A stretch of 60,774 bases of DNA from CAYXRK01 sp964467615 (lineage in GTDB: Bacteria; Hydrogenedentota; Hydrogenedentia; Hydrogenedentales; GCA-2746185). Below the pieces are notes generated by a model. The model was given only the letters and a program-made list of their open reading frames with translations. It had not been told where the DNA came from and did no database searches. Position numbers and translations under genes: made by a program. This document shows positions 51,994 through 60,774 of the stretch, in pieces (the first letter of the stretch is position 1; each line of letters opens with the position of its first letter). The DNA lies in contig CAYXRK010000005.1 in NCBI GenBank assembly GCA_964467615.1, forward strand, positions 1-60,774, written 5' to 3'.

Positions 51994-52758
51994 GTGTCCC
52001 TCCTAGCCCCCCCCTTATTCGTTCTGCTCATGGTCCCTTTTTTCGGCTGGGGCCTTTACACGCTGAACATTCGCTATCGAAAGCACGAGGAATTCCAGGC
52101 CAAGGCCGAGATCATCACGCTCGCGGGCGTGGTAGTCACATTGCTCTTTTGCTTTTGGTTGTTGCACGCGTCATTTCCCGATGATCAACTGACCTACATT
52201 TTCAGTGACCTCGGCTTGGTAGTTGCCGCGACGGCCCTCTACGGCCACATGCTGGTTTCCTTGATCTCCCAAGTCTTCGTCGATTTCTTCGTCCCTCCGC
52301 ACCGCGACGATCACGCCCCGCAACTCAACCATGCCGAAGGGTTGGCACGCGTCGGCGACTACGAAGGCGCGTTGGCGGAGGTGTACGTGAACGCGCGAAT
52401 ATTTCCCAAAGATCCGACGGTCGCGGCGAGGGCAGGCGACTATCTCGCGGAACTGCACCGGTTCGACGAGGCGGCCCAATGGTTTGATCGGGCGCTAGAC
52501 TACAGCGACAATTCGGAATCGGCATTGGCCTTCACGAACCGGCTCGCCGAAATATGCTCGCACCGGCTGGACGATTCGGCGCGCGCCGAAGTGGCGCTCA
52601 AACGGTATCTCGATCGGTTTCCCGAAGCGCCGCGGAGAGACTCCGTGCTTCGCAGGATTGAAGGCATGCGCGAACCGGTTGCCGCCGCGAAGGCCGCGCC
52701 TCTTTCGGAACGAACGCTCGACATACCGGACATCGACGAACTTGACCAGCAATCATGA
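51994..52758 (+). CDS. Membrane protein with C-terminal TPR-like repeats
   Basis: A 254-residue protein with three N-terminal hydrophobic segments (PPLFVLLMVPFFGWGLY; ITLAGVVVTLLFCFWLL; LGLVVAATALYGHMLVSLI), then a cytoplasmic helical region with TPR-like units (HAEGLARVGDYEGALAEVYVNAR; AGDYLAELHRFDEAAQWFDRAL). It probably scaffolds other proteins at the membrane. The GTG start lies 49 bases after the PIN gene; no related pathway genes adjoin. Not a recognised named family. Confidence 0.7.
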   Translation: MSLLAPPLFVLLMVPFFGWGLYTLNIRYRKHEEFQAKAEIITLAGVVVTLLFCFWLLHASFPDDQLTYIFSDLGLVVAATALYGHMLVSLISQVFVDFFVPPHRDDHAPQLNHAEGLARVGDYEGALAEVYVNARIFPKDPTVAARAGDYLAELHRFDEAAQWFDRALDYSDNSESALAFTNRLAEICSHRLDDSARAEVALKRYLDRFPEAPRRDSVLRRIEGMREPVAAAKAAPLSERTLDIPDIDELDQQS

Positions 52759-52845
52759 AACTTCCGGGCCTACGTTGGTGAAGCGGTCTGCGTGTGGCGC
52801 GATGCCATGCGCGGGACTACAATCGTGTGAATTCGGGGAGATTGA

Positions 52846-55515
52846 GTGAAAGACGACTTTCGATATAGTCAGGATCAAGAAGCGGAACACCGCGAATGGG
52901 TTGACGCGCTCGAGGACTTCATCGCGAACTCAACCCCCGAGCGCGTCCGTTACCTGCTTCGCCTGTTGCAGACCCGCGCGTTCGCCCACGGCGTCCGGGT
53001 CCCCTTTTCGGCGAACACGCCCTACGTCAACACGATTCCGCCCGAAGAGCAGCCGGTGTATCCCGGCGTCGTCGACCTCGAGCGGCGCATCCGAAGCGTG
53101 ATCCGATGGAACGCGATGGCGATGGTCGTCCGCGCGAACCGCATGGAAGAGGGAATCGGCGGCCACATCTCGACCTACGCCTCCGCGGCCTCGATGTACG
53201 AAGTGGGATTCAACCACTTCTTTCGCGGCAAGGACCACCCGTCGGGCGGAGACTTTGTCTATTTCCAAGGACACGCCTCGCCCGGAATCTACGCGAGGGC
53301 ATTTCTCGAAGGGCGGATCTCGCAGACGCAACTCGAAAACTTCCGGCGTGAAAACGCCAAGGGCGGAGGACTGTCTTCCTACCCGCACCCGCGGCTCATG
53401 CCCGATTTCTGGGAGTTCCCGACGGTTTCGATGGGACTCGGCCCGATTACGGCGATCTACCACGCGCGGTTCATTCGCTACATGGAAGACCGAGGCCTCA
53501 AGGAACCGACGGGCCAGAAGGTCTGGGCGTTTATCGGCGACGGCGAGAGCGACGAACCGGAGACGCTCGGCGCGATATCTCTCGCCGCCCGCGAGAAACT
53601 CGACAATTTGATCTTCGTGATCAACTGCAATTTGCAACGACTCGACGGGCCTGTGCGCGGCAATGGAAAGATCATCCAGGAATTGGAAGCGATTTTCCGC
53701 GGCGCGGGCTGGCGCGTGTTGAAGCTGATATGGGGTTCCGATTGGGACGCGCTGCTCGACAAGGACGACGACGACATATTGGTCACGCGCATGAACGAAG
53801 TCGTTGACGGTGAGTATCAGAAATACGTCGTCGAATCGGGCGCGTACATCCGCGAACAATTTTTTGGCAAGAACCCGGAACTTCTCGCGATGGTCAAGCG
53901 CCTGACGGACGAGCAATTGAGGACACTCCGCCGCGGCGGCCACGATTCGATCAAGATCCATGCGGCGTACAACCACGCCGTGAACCATCGCGGGTCGCCA
54001 ACCGTCATCTTGGTGAAGACCATCAAAGGCTACGGGATGGGCGAGAGCGGCGAGGGAAAAAACATCACGCACCAACAGAAAAAACTAAACGAGGACGAGT
54101 TGCGCGAATTCCGCACGCGCTTCGGAATTCCCATCGACGACGACGACGTGGCCTTCGCGCCCTTTTATCTCCCGCCCAAGGACAGCAAGGAGATGCAATA
54201 CCTGCGCGAGCGGCGGGCCGCGCTGGGGGGACCCTTGCCGGAACGCCGCGTCCGCGCGAAGCCCCTCGCGACGCCCACTGCGCTGTTCGACGAGTTCAAG
54301 GAAGGCACCGGCGAGCGCGCCGTATCCACCACGATGGCGATGGTGCGCGTTATCACGAAGCTGTTATCAGACAAGACTGTCGGCAAGTACATCGTCCCCA
54401 TCGTGCCCGACGAGGCCCGCACCTTCGGCATGGAGGCGCTCTTTCGCCAGGTAGGGATCTACTCGCACGTCGGGCAACTCTACGAACCTGTCGACGCCGA
54501 CAATCTTCTCTACTACAAAGAAGCGGCGGACGGACAAATCATCGAGGAAGGCATCACCGAAGCGGGCTCGATGTCCTCGTTCATCGCTGCGGGAACGGCC
54601 TACGCGAATCACGGCGTCAACACGATTCCATTTTTCATTTACTACTCGATGTTCGGCATGCAACGCATCGGCGACTTGGTCTGGCTTGCCGGCGACGCCC
54701 GCTGCAAGGGCTTTCTCGTGGGCGGCACTTCCGGACGTACGACGCTGAACGGCGAGGGCCTGCAACACCAGGACGGCCACAGCCTCGTTATCGCGAACAC
54801 GGTCCCGAGCCTCGTGGTCTATGATCCCGCCTTCGCGTTCGAGATCGGCGTCATCGTGCGCGACGGCCTGCGCCGCATGTACGAACGCGGCGAGGAAATT
54901 TTCTACTACGTCACCGTCGAGAACGAAAACTATCCGCAGCCGAAAATGCCCGAAGGCGTTGAGGAGGGCATTCTTAAAGGCCTGTATCAGTACCGAGGTT
55001 CACCGCTCGGAAACGCAAAGCCGCACGCTCACCTATTCGGCAGCGGCGCGATCATGAACGAGGCCCTGCGCGCTCAGGAAATTCTCGATAGTAAGTACGG
55101 CGTCGCGGCGGACGTGTGGAGCGTCACGAGCTACAGCCAGCTCAACCGCGAGGCCGCCGCCTGCGACCGTTGGAACATGCTCCACCCCGATGCCCCCCGC
55201 CTCGTGCCGTACGTAACGAAACGTTTCGCGGACGAGTCCGGCGTCATCGTCGCGGCGAGCGACTACATGAAGGTGCTCCCGCAATCCATCTCGAAATGGC
55301 TGCCGTTGCCGATGACGGCGCTCGGCACGGACGGCTATGGCCGCAGCGAATCGCGCGAGTCGCTGCGCGAATACTTCGAAGTTGACGCCCGTTTCATCAC
55401 CTTGGCCGCGCTCACCGCGTTGGCCCAGAAGGGAGAAGTTCCCGCGTCTACCCTGACCGCCGCGATTAAGGACCTCGACATAGATACCACGAAACTCGAT
55501 CCCATGAGCGTCTGA
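52846..55515 (+). CDS. aceE: Pyruvate dehydrogenase E1 component, homodimeric type
   Basis: Thiamine-diphosphate-dependent decarboxylation of pyruvate and acetylation of E2 lipoyl groups. 889 residues, the usual length of the single-chain E1. Motifs: HISTYASAASMYEVGFNHFFRG, the ThDP signature GDGESDEPETLGA...NCNLQ, and GTSGRTTLNGEGLQHQDGHS in the second half. GTG start with GGGGAG about 7 bases upstream. It is followed by aceF after a tandem-repeat spacer; no E3 (lpd) gene is present in the window. Confidence 0.97.
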   Translation: MKDDFRYSQDQEAEHREWVDALEDFIANSTPERVRYLLRLLQTRAFAHGVRVPFSANTPYVNTIPPEEQPVYPGVVDLERRIRSVIRWNAMAMVVRANRMEEGIGGHISTYASAASMYEVGFNHFFRGKDHPSGGDFVYFQGHASPGIYARAFLEGRISQTQLENFRRENAKGGGLSSYPHPRLMPDFWEFPTVSMGLGPITAIYHARFIRYMEDRGLKEPTGQKVWAFIGDGESDEPETLGAISLAAREKLDNLIFVINCNLQRLDGPVRGNGKIIQELEAIFRGAGWRVLKLIWGSDWDALLDKDDDDILVTRMNEVVDGEYQKYVVESGAYIREQFFGKNPELLAMVKRLTDEQLRTLRRGGHDSIKIHAAYNHAVNHRGSPTVILVKTIKGYGMGESGEGKNITHQQKKLNEDELREFRTRFGIPIDDDDVAFAPFYLPPKDSKEMQYLRERRAALGGPLPERRVRAKPLATPTALFDEFKEGTGERAVSTTMAMVRVITKLLSDKTVGKYIVPIVPDEARTFGMEALFRQVGIYSHVGQLYEPVDADNLLYYKEAADGQIIEEGITEAGSMSSFIAAGTAYANHGVNTIPFFIYYSMFGMQRIGDLVWLAGDARCKGFLVGGTSGRTTLNGEGLQHQDGHSLVIANTVPSLVVYDPAFAFEIGVIVRDGLRRMYERGEEIFYYVTVENENYPQPKMPEGVEEGILKGLYQYRGSPLGNAKPHAHLFGSGAIMNEALRAQEILDSKYGVAADVWSVTSYSQLNREAAACDRWNMLHPDAPRLVPYVTKRFADESGVIVAASDYMKVLPQSISKWLPLPMTALGTDGYGRSESRESLREYFEVDARFITLAALTALAQKGEVPASTLTAAIKDLDIDTTKLDPMSV

Positions 55516-55524
55516 TGATCACGC

Positions 55525-55575
55525 ACCTTGAACCTTGAACCTCGAACTTTGTACTTTGTACCTTGAACTTTGAAC
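55525..55575 (+). repeat. CTTTGAAC/CCTTGAAC-type tandem repeat
   Basis: The aceE-aceF spacer holds about six degenerate units of (C/T)TTG(A/T)AC. Similar AACTTTGAACCTTG tracts recur as low-complexity spacers in some genomes. It is too short and irregular for CRISPR and does not encode protein. Confidence 0.7.
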
Positions 55576-55585
55576 GGTATTGTCC

Positions 55586-56902
55586 ATGGCCACTAACTTC
55601 ACGCTACCCGAACTCGGCGAGAACATCGAAAAAGGCGCGGTCGCCAAAATACTTGTCGCCAAGGGCGACCGCGTCGCCAAGGGCCAGCCCGTTCTCGAGC
55701 TCGAGACCGACAAGGCCGTCGTCGAAGTGCCGTGCCCCGTCGCGGGGACCGTCGCGGAAATTCGCGTCCAAGAAGGCGGCGTGGTCCGAGTGGGCGAGGT
55801 CGTCATGGTGATCGACGAAGCCATTGGCGCGGCCCAGGCTGAAGCGCCAAAACCTTCGCCGAAACCAGCGGTGGTCGTGGCCCAACCCGAAGCACCGAAA
55901 CCGGCGGTCGCCGTGACCGCGCCAGCAGGACCTCTGCCTGCAGCGATCGAAGCACCAATACCGACAACGCCGACTCCGACTGGACCGCCAGATCAGGATC
56001 GGTTGTTCGCCGCGCCACCGTCCGTGCGAAAACTTGCGCGCGAGATTGGCGTGGACATCGCCACCGTGCGTCCCTCGAGCGGATCGCGCATCACGGCTGA
56101 AGACGTCAAGGCCCACGCGCGCGGCACGGGCACGGTTGCCGCCGCCAGCCCCACACCTGCGGCCCCCGCTGGCGTTTCGGGGCGCGCGCCGGGCAGCGAT
56201 CGTTGGGGCCCGACTGATCGCCAGAAGATGAGCGGCGTGCGGCGAAAAACGGCCGAGCGCATGACCGCCGCGTGGAACACCATCCCGCACGTCACGCAAC
56301 ACGACAAGGCCGACGTCACGGACCTCGAAGCGTTTCGCAAGAAGTACGGCGCGCAAGCCGACGGCGTCAAGCTGACGGCCACGGCGATCATCACCAAGGT
56401 CGTGGTCGCGGCGTTAAAAAAGTTTCCCCAATTCAACGCGACGCTCGACGAGGCCGCCGAGGAAATCGTCCTCCGCCGCTACTATAACATCGGTATCGCG
56501 GCGGACACGGACCGCGGCCTGCTCGTTCCCGTCATCAAGCGGGCCGACGAGAAGGGCCTGCTCGAAATCGCGCAAGAACTCACGCGCCTGTCCGAAGCCG
56601 CGCGCTCCGGCAAAATCCCGCTCGACGATCTTCAAGGCGCGACCTTCACCATCACCAATCTCGGCGGCATCGGCGGCACGGGGTTCACGCCGATCATCAA
56701 TTCGCCCGAAGTCGCCATCCTCGGCGTCTCGCGCGCGAACGTCGAACCCGTCTACCGCGACGGCCAATTCGTGCCCCGCACGATGATGCCCCTCTCCCTC
56801 TCGTACGACCATCGCGTCATCGACGGCGCGGACGCCGCCCGTTTCACCCGCTGGCTCTGCGAAGCCCTCGAGCAGCCCTACCTCGCAATGCTCGAGGGGT
56901 AA
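55586..56902 (+). CDS. aceF: Dihydrolipoamide acetyltransferase (pyruvate dehydrogenase E2)
   Basis: Core of the pyruvate dehydrogenase complex. 438 residues: one N-terminal lipoyl domain with lipoyl-lysine K43 in LELETDKAVVEVP, an Ala/Pro-rich flexible linker (~90-150), a peripheral subunit-binding domain (PPSVRKLAREIGVDIATVRPSS), and the CoA acyltransferase domain with catalytic His409 in YDHRVIDGAD. Start at ATG 55586. Only one lipoyl domain is present, where E. coli has three. It is cotranscribed with aceE. Confidence 0.96.
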   Translation: MATNFTLPELGENIEKGAVAKILVAKGDRVAKGQPVLELETDKAVVEVPCPVAGTVAEIRVQEGGVVRVGEVVMVIDEAIGAAQAEAPKPSPKPAVVVAQPEAPKPAVAVTAPAGPLPAAIEAPIPTTPTPTGPPDQDRLFAAPPSVRKLAREIGVDIATVRPSSGSRITAEDVKAHARGTGTVAAASPTPAAPAGVSGRAPGSDRWGPTDRQKMSGVRRKTAERMTAAWNTIPHVTQHDKADVTDLEAFRKKYGAQADGVKLTATAIITKVVVAALKKFPQFNATLDEAAEEIVLRRYYNIGIAADTDRGLLVPVIKRADEKGLLEIAQELTRLSEAARSGKIPLDDLQGATFTITNLGGIGGTGFTPIINSPEVAILGVSRANVEPVYRDGQFVPRTMMPLSLSYDHRVIDGADAARFTRWLCEALEQPYLAMLEG

Positions 56903-56910
56903 GCCCGTCT

Positions 56911-56935
56911 CTTTCGCCGGGAAAGCCCGTTTTTT
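56911..56935 (+). terminator. Candidate intrinsic terminator after aceF
   Basis: CTTTC, loop GCCGG, GAAAG, then CCCG and a T6 run. The hairpin is short (5 bp), so strength is doubtful. It lies in the 57-base convergent gap between aceF and thrS. Confidence 0.4.
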
Positions 56936-56959
56936 CTCCGCAATCTTGCGGGCTAGTGT

Positions 56960-58765
56960 CTATCTGAGAATTTCCAGCGCCCGCGCTTGGCCCTGTGCTC
57001 GGTCCACTGCCGTGCGTTCGAGGAATGCGGCGAGCGGCATCGGGCCGAGGTCGCCGTCGACGCGGTGGCGCACGGCGATGGTGTTGTCCTCGACCTCTTT
57101 CTTGCCGATGATCAGCGCGTAGGGAATTTTGTCGGTTTGCGCGGCGCGGATTTTCGCGTTCATTCGGTTGTCCGAGGCGTCGACTTCGACGCGCATCCCC
57201 GCGCGTTCGAGTTCGGCCTTCACCTGCATCGCATACTCGATTTGCTCGCCCGTTATCGGCACGATCCGCACCTGCTCGGGCGCTAGCCATAGCGGAAACG
57301 CGGCCTTGTAGTGTTCGACGAGCATCGCGAAGAATCGTTCCACGCTGCCGAACAGCGCCCGGTGCACCATGTACGGCCGGTGCGCCTTGCCGTCGCTCGC
57401 GATGTACTCGAGGCCGAACCGCTCCGGCAAAGTGAAGTCGAGTTGGACGGTGGAAAGTTGCCACTCGCGGCCCAGCGCGTCGTTCAGCCTGAGGTCGATC
57501 TTCGGTCCGTAGAATGCGCCGCCCCCTTCGTCGATGGTGTACTTCACGTCCTCCGATTCGAGCGCGAGTTTCAGGTCCGCCTCGGCGCGTTTCCACGCCT
57601 CCGGATCGCCAATCGATTTTTGCGGCGGACGCGTCGCAAGATACGCCGTGATGTCGCTTAGCCCGAACTCGCGCAACACGTACAACGAGAACCGCAGTGC
57701 GTTGCGCACCTCCGCGCCGAGTTGTTCCGGCGCGCAGAAAATATGCGCGTCGTCTTGAGTGAAGCCGCGCACGCGGGTCATGCCGTGCAATGCGCCCGAC
57801 AGTTCGTAGCGGTATACCGTGCCGAATTCGGCCAGCCGCAACGGCAACTCGCGATACGAGCGCGGCCGCGAGGCGTAAATTTGGATGTGGAACGGACAAT
57901 TCATCGGCTTCAGGTAGTAGTCCTCGCCGTCGATGTCCATCGGCGAATACATGCTGTCCTTGTAGAAGTCGAGGTGGCCCGAGGTCTGCCAGAGCGCCGC
58001 CTTTCCGATGTGCGGCGTGTTCACGAAGTTGTAGCCGTTGAGTTGGTGCGCGGCGAGGCTGAACCGTTCCGCGAGATACCGCACCATCGCCGCCTTCGGT
58101 TGCCACAGAATCAGGCCCTGCCCCACCGAATCGCTCGTCAGGAAAAGTTCATGTTGCTTGCCGAGGATGCGGTGGTCGCGCTCCTTCGCTTCCTTGAGCC
58201 GGTTGAGGTAGTCCTTGAGTTCCGCCGGCGCGCGCCATGCCGTGCCGTAGATGCGCTGAAGCTGCGGGTTCTTCTCGTTCCCGCGCCAATACGCGGTCGA
58301 TACGCTCAGCAGCTTGATGCCCTTCGGGTGCAACTCGCCCGTGCTCGCCACGTGCGGCCCGCGGCACAGGTCCGTGAAGGGCCCGTTGGTGTACATGGTC
58401 AACTTCGGCGCGCCCCCGCTGCCGTCCCGCTCTAGGTTCTCGTCCAACTTACCGCTCGTGATGAGCTCGATCAGTTCGCGCTTGTACGGCTGCCCGTTCG
58501 ACTCCGCCAGCGCCTCCTCCTTCGTCACCTCCCGGCATTCGAACTTCTGGTTCTCCTTGATGATCCGGCGCATCCGCTGTTCGAAGTCCTCGAGGTCCTC
58601 ATCGGTCAACGCACGCGGCAATCCGAAATCGTAGTAGAACCCGTCCTGAATCGGCGGACCAATCCCGAACTTCGCGTCGGGAAATACCTCCAACACGGCC
58701 GTTGCAAGCACATGCGCCGCCGAATGCCGGAACGCATACATGTCGTCGTTCAAAGGGTTGGTCAC
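56960..58765 (-). CDS. thrS: Threonyl-tRNA synthetase, lacking the N-terminal TGS domain
   Basis: Charges tRNA-Thr in the cytoplasm. 601 residues beginning at the editing domain (HSAAHVLATAVLEVFPDAK; CRGPHVASTGEL), without the ~60-residue TGS domain found in most bacterial ThrS. The class II core is intact: LKPMNCPFH (zinc Cys), RGFTQDDAHIFC, the zinc His in YMVHRALFGSVER, and the C-terminal anticodon-binding domain (VRIVPITGEQIEYA). A good sigma70 promoter precedes it. Translation starts at the ATG at 58765; no upstream frame restores a TGS. Confidence 0.96.
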   Translation of the reverse strand: MTNPLNDDMYAFRHSAAHVLATAVLEVFPDAKFGIGPPIQDGFYYDFGLPRALTDEDLEDFEQRMRRIIKENQKFECREVTKEEALAESNGQPYKRELIELITSGKLDENLERDGSGGAPKLTMYTNGPFTDLCRGPHVASTGELHPKGIKLLSVSTAYWRGNEKNPQLQRIYGTAWRAPAELKDYLNRLKEAKERDHRILGKQHELFLTSDSVGQGLILWQPKAAMVRYLAERFSLAAHQLNGYNFVNTPHIGKAALWQTSGHLDFYKDSMYSPMDIDGEDYYLKPMNCPFHIQIYASRPRSYRELPLRLAEFGTVYRYELSGALHGMTRVRGFTQDDAHIFCAPEQLGAEVRNALRFSLYVLREFGLSDITAYLATRPPQKSIGDPEAWKRAEADLKLALESEDVKYTIDEGGGAFYGPKIDLRLNDALGREWQLSTVQLDFTLPERFGLEYIASDGKAHRPYMVHRALFGSVERFFAMLVEHYKAAFPLWLAPEQVRIVPITGEQIEYAMQVKAELERAGMRVEVDASDNRMNAKIRAAQTDKIPYALIIGKKEVEDNTIAVRHRVDGDLGPMPLAAFLERTAVDRAQGQARALEILR

Positions 58766-58815
58766 GAAAGAATTCCTCAGTGAATACGCGCGCCCATGCG
58801 CACGGGAAGTTAAAC

Positions 58816-58844
58816 ATCATACGGGCCTGCGAAAACCCCTGCAA
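58816..58844 (-). promoter_or_regulatory. Sigma70 promoter of thrS
   Basis: On the minus strand: TTGCAG (58844-58839), a 17-base spacer, TATGAT (58821-58816). It leaves a leader of about 45 bases ahead of the thrS ATG. No T-box is seen. Confidence 0.55.
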
Positions 58845-58969
58845 ACCTGATCCGCCATCAGGCCCGGAAATGGGGAACTGGCAGGTGGCGCGGCTACTCC
58901 GTCCGTTTGATAGAATGAGACGTTGCCCCGCGTAGTCTAAACGAACCAACCTACAAGGCGAGATTCAAC

Positions 58970-59254
58970 ATGCCCGCGATCACGAAGGCGATCGTGTTAG
59001 ACGGCTACAGGCTCGAGTTGACGTTCGACGATGGCGAACGCGGCGTGGTCGACCTGTCCCGCCACGCGGGCCGCGGTGTTTTTGCCGCGTGGAATGATCG
59101 GGATGTATTTCGATCTGTGCGGATCGGATCCTGCGGCGAGCTCGTTTGGGGTGAGGACATCGACTTGTGCCCCGACGCGCTCTATCTAGAAATGACCGGC
59201 AAGGATCCGGAGGAACTGTTTCCGTCGATTAGGCGAGTGGACGCGAATGCCTGA
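58970..59254 (+). CDS. DUF2442 family protein
   Basis: A 94-residue protein: LDGYRLELTFDDGERGVVDLS, VFRSVRIGSCGELVWGEDIDLCPDALY matches DUF2442. In many genomes it is paired with DUF4160, as here (8-base overlap), in a TA-like arrangement. No nuclease or catalytic motif is visible. The start ATG follows AAGGCGAGATTCAAC. The -10 candidate TAGAAT lies near 58912. A molecular activity is not established. Confidence 0.9.
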   Translation: MPAITKAIVLDGYRLELTFDDGERGVVDLSRHAGRGVFAAWNDRDVFRSVRIGSCGELVWGEDIDLCPDALYLEMTGKDPEELFPSIRRVDANA

Positions 59255-59507
59255 GCTTTGCCGCTTTTACGGCATAGTCATCCGCATGTACCACAACGAC
59301 CACAATCCGCCGCACATTCACGCGGTGTATGGCGAACACGTTGCTCAAATAGGCATTTTATCGCTTTCCCGTTTTGGAGGATACCTCCCGCCGCGCGCGC
59401 TCGGACTCGTCGTGGAGTGGGCAACCCAACATCAAGAAGAGTTGATGGATAACTGGGAGAGAGCGCGTTCCCATCAGTCACTGCAGCGGATCGCACCACT
59501 GCCGTAG
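59247..59507 (+). CDS. DUF4160 family protein
   Basis: An 86-residue protein: MPELCRFYGIVIRMYHNDHNPPHIHAVYGEHVA, with the family hallmark HNPPHIHA and a C-terminal basic end. The His/Asp cluster could bind metal. It overlaps the DUF2442 gene by 8 bases. DUF2442/DUF4160 pairs are widespread two-gene cassettes of unknown action, often near mobile or TA genes. Confidence 0.9.
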   Translation: MPELCRFYGIVIRMYHNDHNPPHIHAVYGEHVAQIGILSLSRFGGYLPPRALGLVVEWATQHQEELMDNWERARSHQSLQRIAPLP

Positions 59508-59575
59508 ATAGCGCGACCTTAGATTGAGACGGAGGGAACCGATCTCAACACCGCGCCGAAATGACCAACACGGCA

Positions 59576-60774
59576 CTATTCCAGTGCGAAGGTCCAAATC
59601 GCCGCGCCGCCTTCGGGTGAGGCCTCGCGCGGCGCGCCGGTTTTGGTGCTGAAATCGCTGTACAAACTCTTTAGACCGTCGACATGGAGATTGTTCATCC
59701 CCGCGACCACGGCGACGTATTGCTTGTCTCCCACGCTGTACGTGATAAGACTCGAACTGGGGTTGTCGTCGAGCTTCGCCCGCCACAAGACTTCCCCTGT
59801 GGCGTCATCGTATGCCTTTAGGGAAGGTCCTAAATCACCGGCAAAGACCAGACCGCCTTCGGTCGCGAGCATTCCCGTGGACAGCGGAGCGACTTCATTT
59901 TGGCTCCAGGCCAATTTCTGGTTCGCCACGTCAATCGCCTGAATGCGGCCCATCATTCCGTCTCGGGCGTCCGGGTGTTCCGCCCAGGTTATCCCGACGC
60001 CCGAAGTCAGCAATCGCACGCCTTCCTTGCCCAGCCGCATGCACCATTCGGCAATGGGCACGTAGACGAAATTCGTCTTCGGACTGTATGAGATCAGCGG
60101 CCAAGCCCGCGCCCCGATGGCACTCGGGCAAATGTCGCAGGGCCGCCCCGGGTCGGGCATTTTTTCCGGATCGACGGTCTTCGCGCCGGTCTTCGGGTCG
60201 ATGGCCGTGATGACATTCTGTACGCCCGAATCGAGCGAGAACAGATATTCACCCGTCGCGGCGTCGAGCGCTTCGAGAATCGCCATCTTCCCAACGTTCA
60301 TCACCACCTTGCGCGGCTTGCCGTCCACGGGGACGGTCGCAATCTGACGTTCGAATGCCCAGTCCAGGTCCCACTGGTCGTTCTGCATGTGTTGATAGTG
60401 CCAGACCAATTTGCCCGTATTCGGATCGAGCGCGATGGTGCAGTTGGTGTAGAGCGCTTTGTTGTTGACGCTCTTGTCCTCTACAGGATGCAGCAGCGGT
60501 CCGGTGTCGTAGGTCGGGGCGACGCCGTAATAAATCAAGTTAAGTTCAGGGTCGTAGGAGCCCTGGTGCCAGACCGATCCTCCGCTCCTCTTTTCCAGCG
60601 GCAGACCGTTCCAACTATCTCCGTATGGTTCGCCGGGCCGCGCAATGGTGTTGAACCGCCAAACCTCCTTGCCCGACTCGATATCGATCGCGAGAAGAAA
60701 ACCTCCTTTTGGAACGAAACTCGCCGTAACTCCCTGGATCACTTTGTCCCCTACCACCAAGGGCGCGCTTCTAA
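59576..60774 (-). CDS. PQQ-dependent dehydrogenase, methanol/ethanol family, C-terminal part
   Basis: A periplasmic quinoprotein alcohol dehydrogenase beta-propeller of which about 399 residues are visible; the frame remains open to the right edge, so the N-terminus with signal peptide and most PQQ-binding residues is outside. Propeller blade motifs include GFLLAIDIESGKEVWRF, TIALDPNTGKLVWHYQH, YLFSLDSG and a closing GEVLWRAKLDD/KQYVAVVAG. The PQQ-site Trp-Asp region is partially represented (QNDQWDLDW). No heme-c CxxCH is present in this part (DICPSAIG is not one), so a class I enzyme or a split subunit is likely. Confidence 0.88.
   Translation of the reverse strand, partial: RSAPLVVGDKVIQGVTASFVPKGGFLLAIDIESGKEVWRFNTIARPGEPYGDSWNGLPLEKRSGGSVWHQGSYDPELNLIYYGVAPTYDTGPLLHPVEDKSVNNKALYTNCTIALDPNTGKLVWHYQHMQNDQWDLDWAFERQIATVPVDGKPRKVVMNVGKMAILEALDAATGEYLFSLDSGVQNVITAIDPKTGAKTVDPEKMPDPGRPCDICPSAIGARAWPLISYSPKTNFVYVPIAEWCMRLGKEGVRLLTSGVGITWAEHPDARDGMMGRIQAIDVANQKLAWSQNEVAPLSTGMLATEGGLVFAGDLGPSLKAYDDATGEVLWRAKLDDNPSSSLITYSVGDKQYVAVVAGMNNLHVDGLKSLYSDFSTKTGAPREASPEGGAAIWTFALE

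Noticed and set aside
1..60774. Insertion sequences, prophage genes, integrases or att sites.
   Set aside because: No transposase, integrase, capsid or terminase-like protein was seen, and no long direct repeats flank the low-GC cassettes.

Overview
This is a GC-rich (about 60%), densely coded chromosomal segment from a Gram-negative-type bacterium. It contains no rRNA or tRNA gene, so taxonomy is inference. The mix of a Trx7/PDZ selenoprotein, SBP56, class III cyclase-TPR proteins, a homodimeric pyruvate dehydrogenase, PQQ dehydrogenase and many small toxin-antitoxin (TA) pairs fits a Hydrogenedentota-, Planctomycetota- or Lentisphaerota-like free-living heterotroph (low confidence). Starts are ATG, GTG and TTG, and many gene pairs overlap by 4 bases.

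Layout. 1-6.5 kb (mostly minus): the N-terminus of a GspE/PilB ATPase, a small orphan, a secreted penicillin-acylase-type Ntn hydrolase, then dxs with a cyclic-nucleotide-binding protein and a DUF2461 protein. 6.6-13 kb: a membrane zinc peptidase; a lower-GC two-gene RelA/SpoT-domain cassette; then a selenoprotein gene with an in-frame TGA, divergent from an SBP56/methanethiol oxidase gene. 13-19.5 kb: class III cyclase with TPRs, DMT exporter, glpF-glpK, Sfp-type phosphopantetheinyl transferase. 19.5-24.8 kb (minus): ftsK, RodZ-like HTH gene, pgsA, alr and a NYN nuclease gene in one operon behind a good sigma70 promoter. 25-34.8 kb: bioA, a PIN pair, an S9 peptidase, an MNT/HEPN pair, an enoyl-CoA hydratase, an OmpR-type two-component system with a proline-rich sensor, a second PIN pair and a DUF4926 protein. 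35-40.7 kb: a tight nitrate-assimilation operon (divergent PII-like protein, nitrate MFS transporter, PII, NirB, and a NirD-sulfite-oxidase-type molybdenum domain fusion) behind a sigma54-like site. 41.6-46.3 kb: a surface-glycan set (membrane glycosyltransferase, flippase, GT2). 46.3-51 kb (minus): purF, purC, a lower-GC zinc-ribbon/deoxyribosyltransferase-like gene and a GH4 glycosidase. 51.3-60.8 kb: a third PIN pair, a TPR membrane protein, aceE-aceF, thrS, a DUF2442/DUF4160 pair and the 3' part of a PQQ alcohol dehydrogenase gene.

Most notable points: (1) two collinear ORFs separated by one TGA are best read as a single selenoprotein with a C-x-x-U site and a hairpin just downstream, sharing a divergent intergenic region with a selenium-binding-protein gene; (2) the nitrate operon has a transporter and nitrite reductase but no visible NasA-type nitrate reductase, while its last gene fuses NirD to a sulfite-oxidase-fold molybdenum domain; (3) a RelA/SpoT-domain protein is coupled to a small acidic partner, like a toxSAS-type TA module; (4) a zinc-ribbon protein with a deoxyribosyltransferase/TIR-like domain sits beside purC; (5) several families of short dispersed palindromic repeats occur in intergenic regions. 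No transposase, integrase, CRISPR array or origin was seen.
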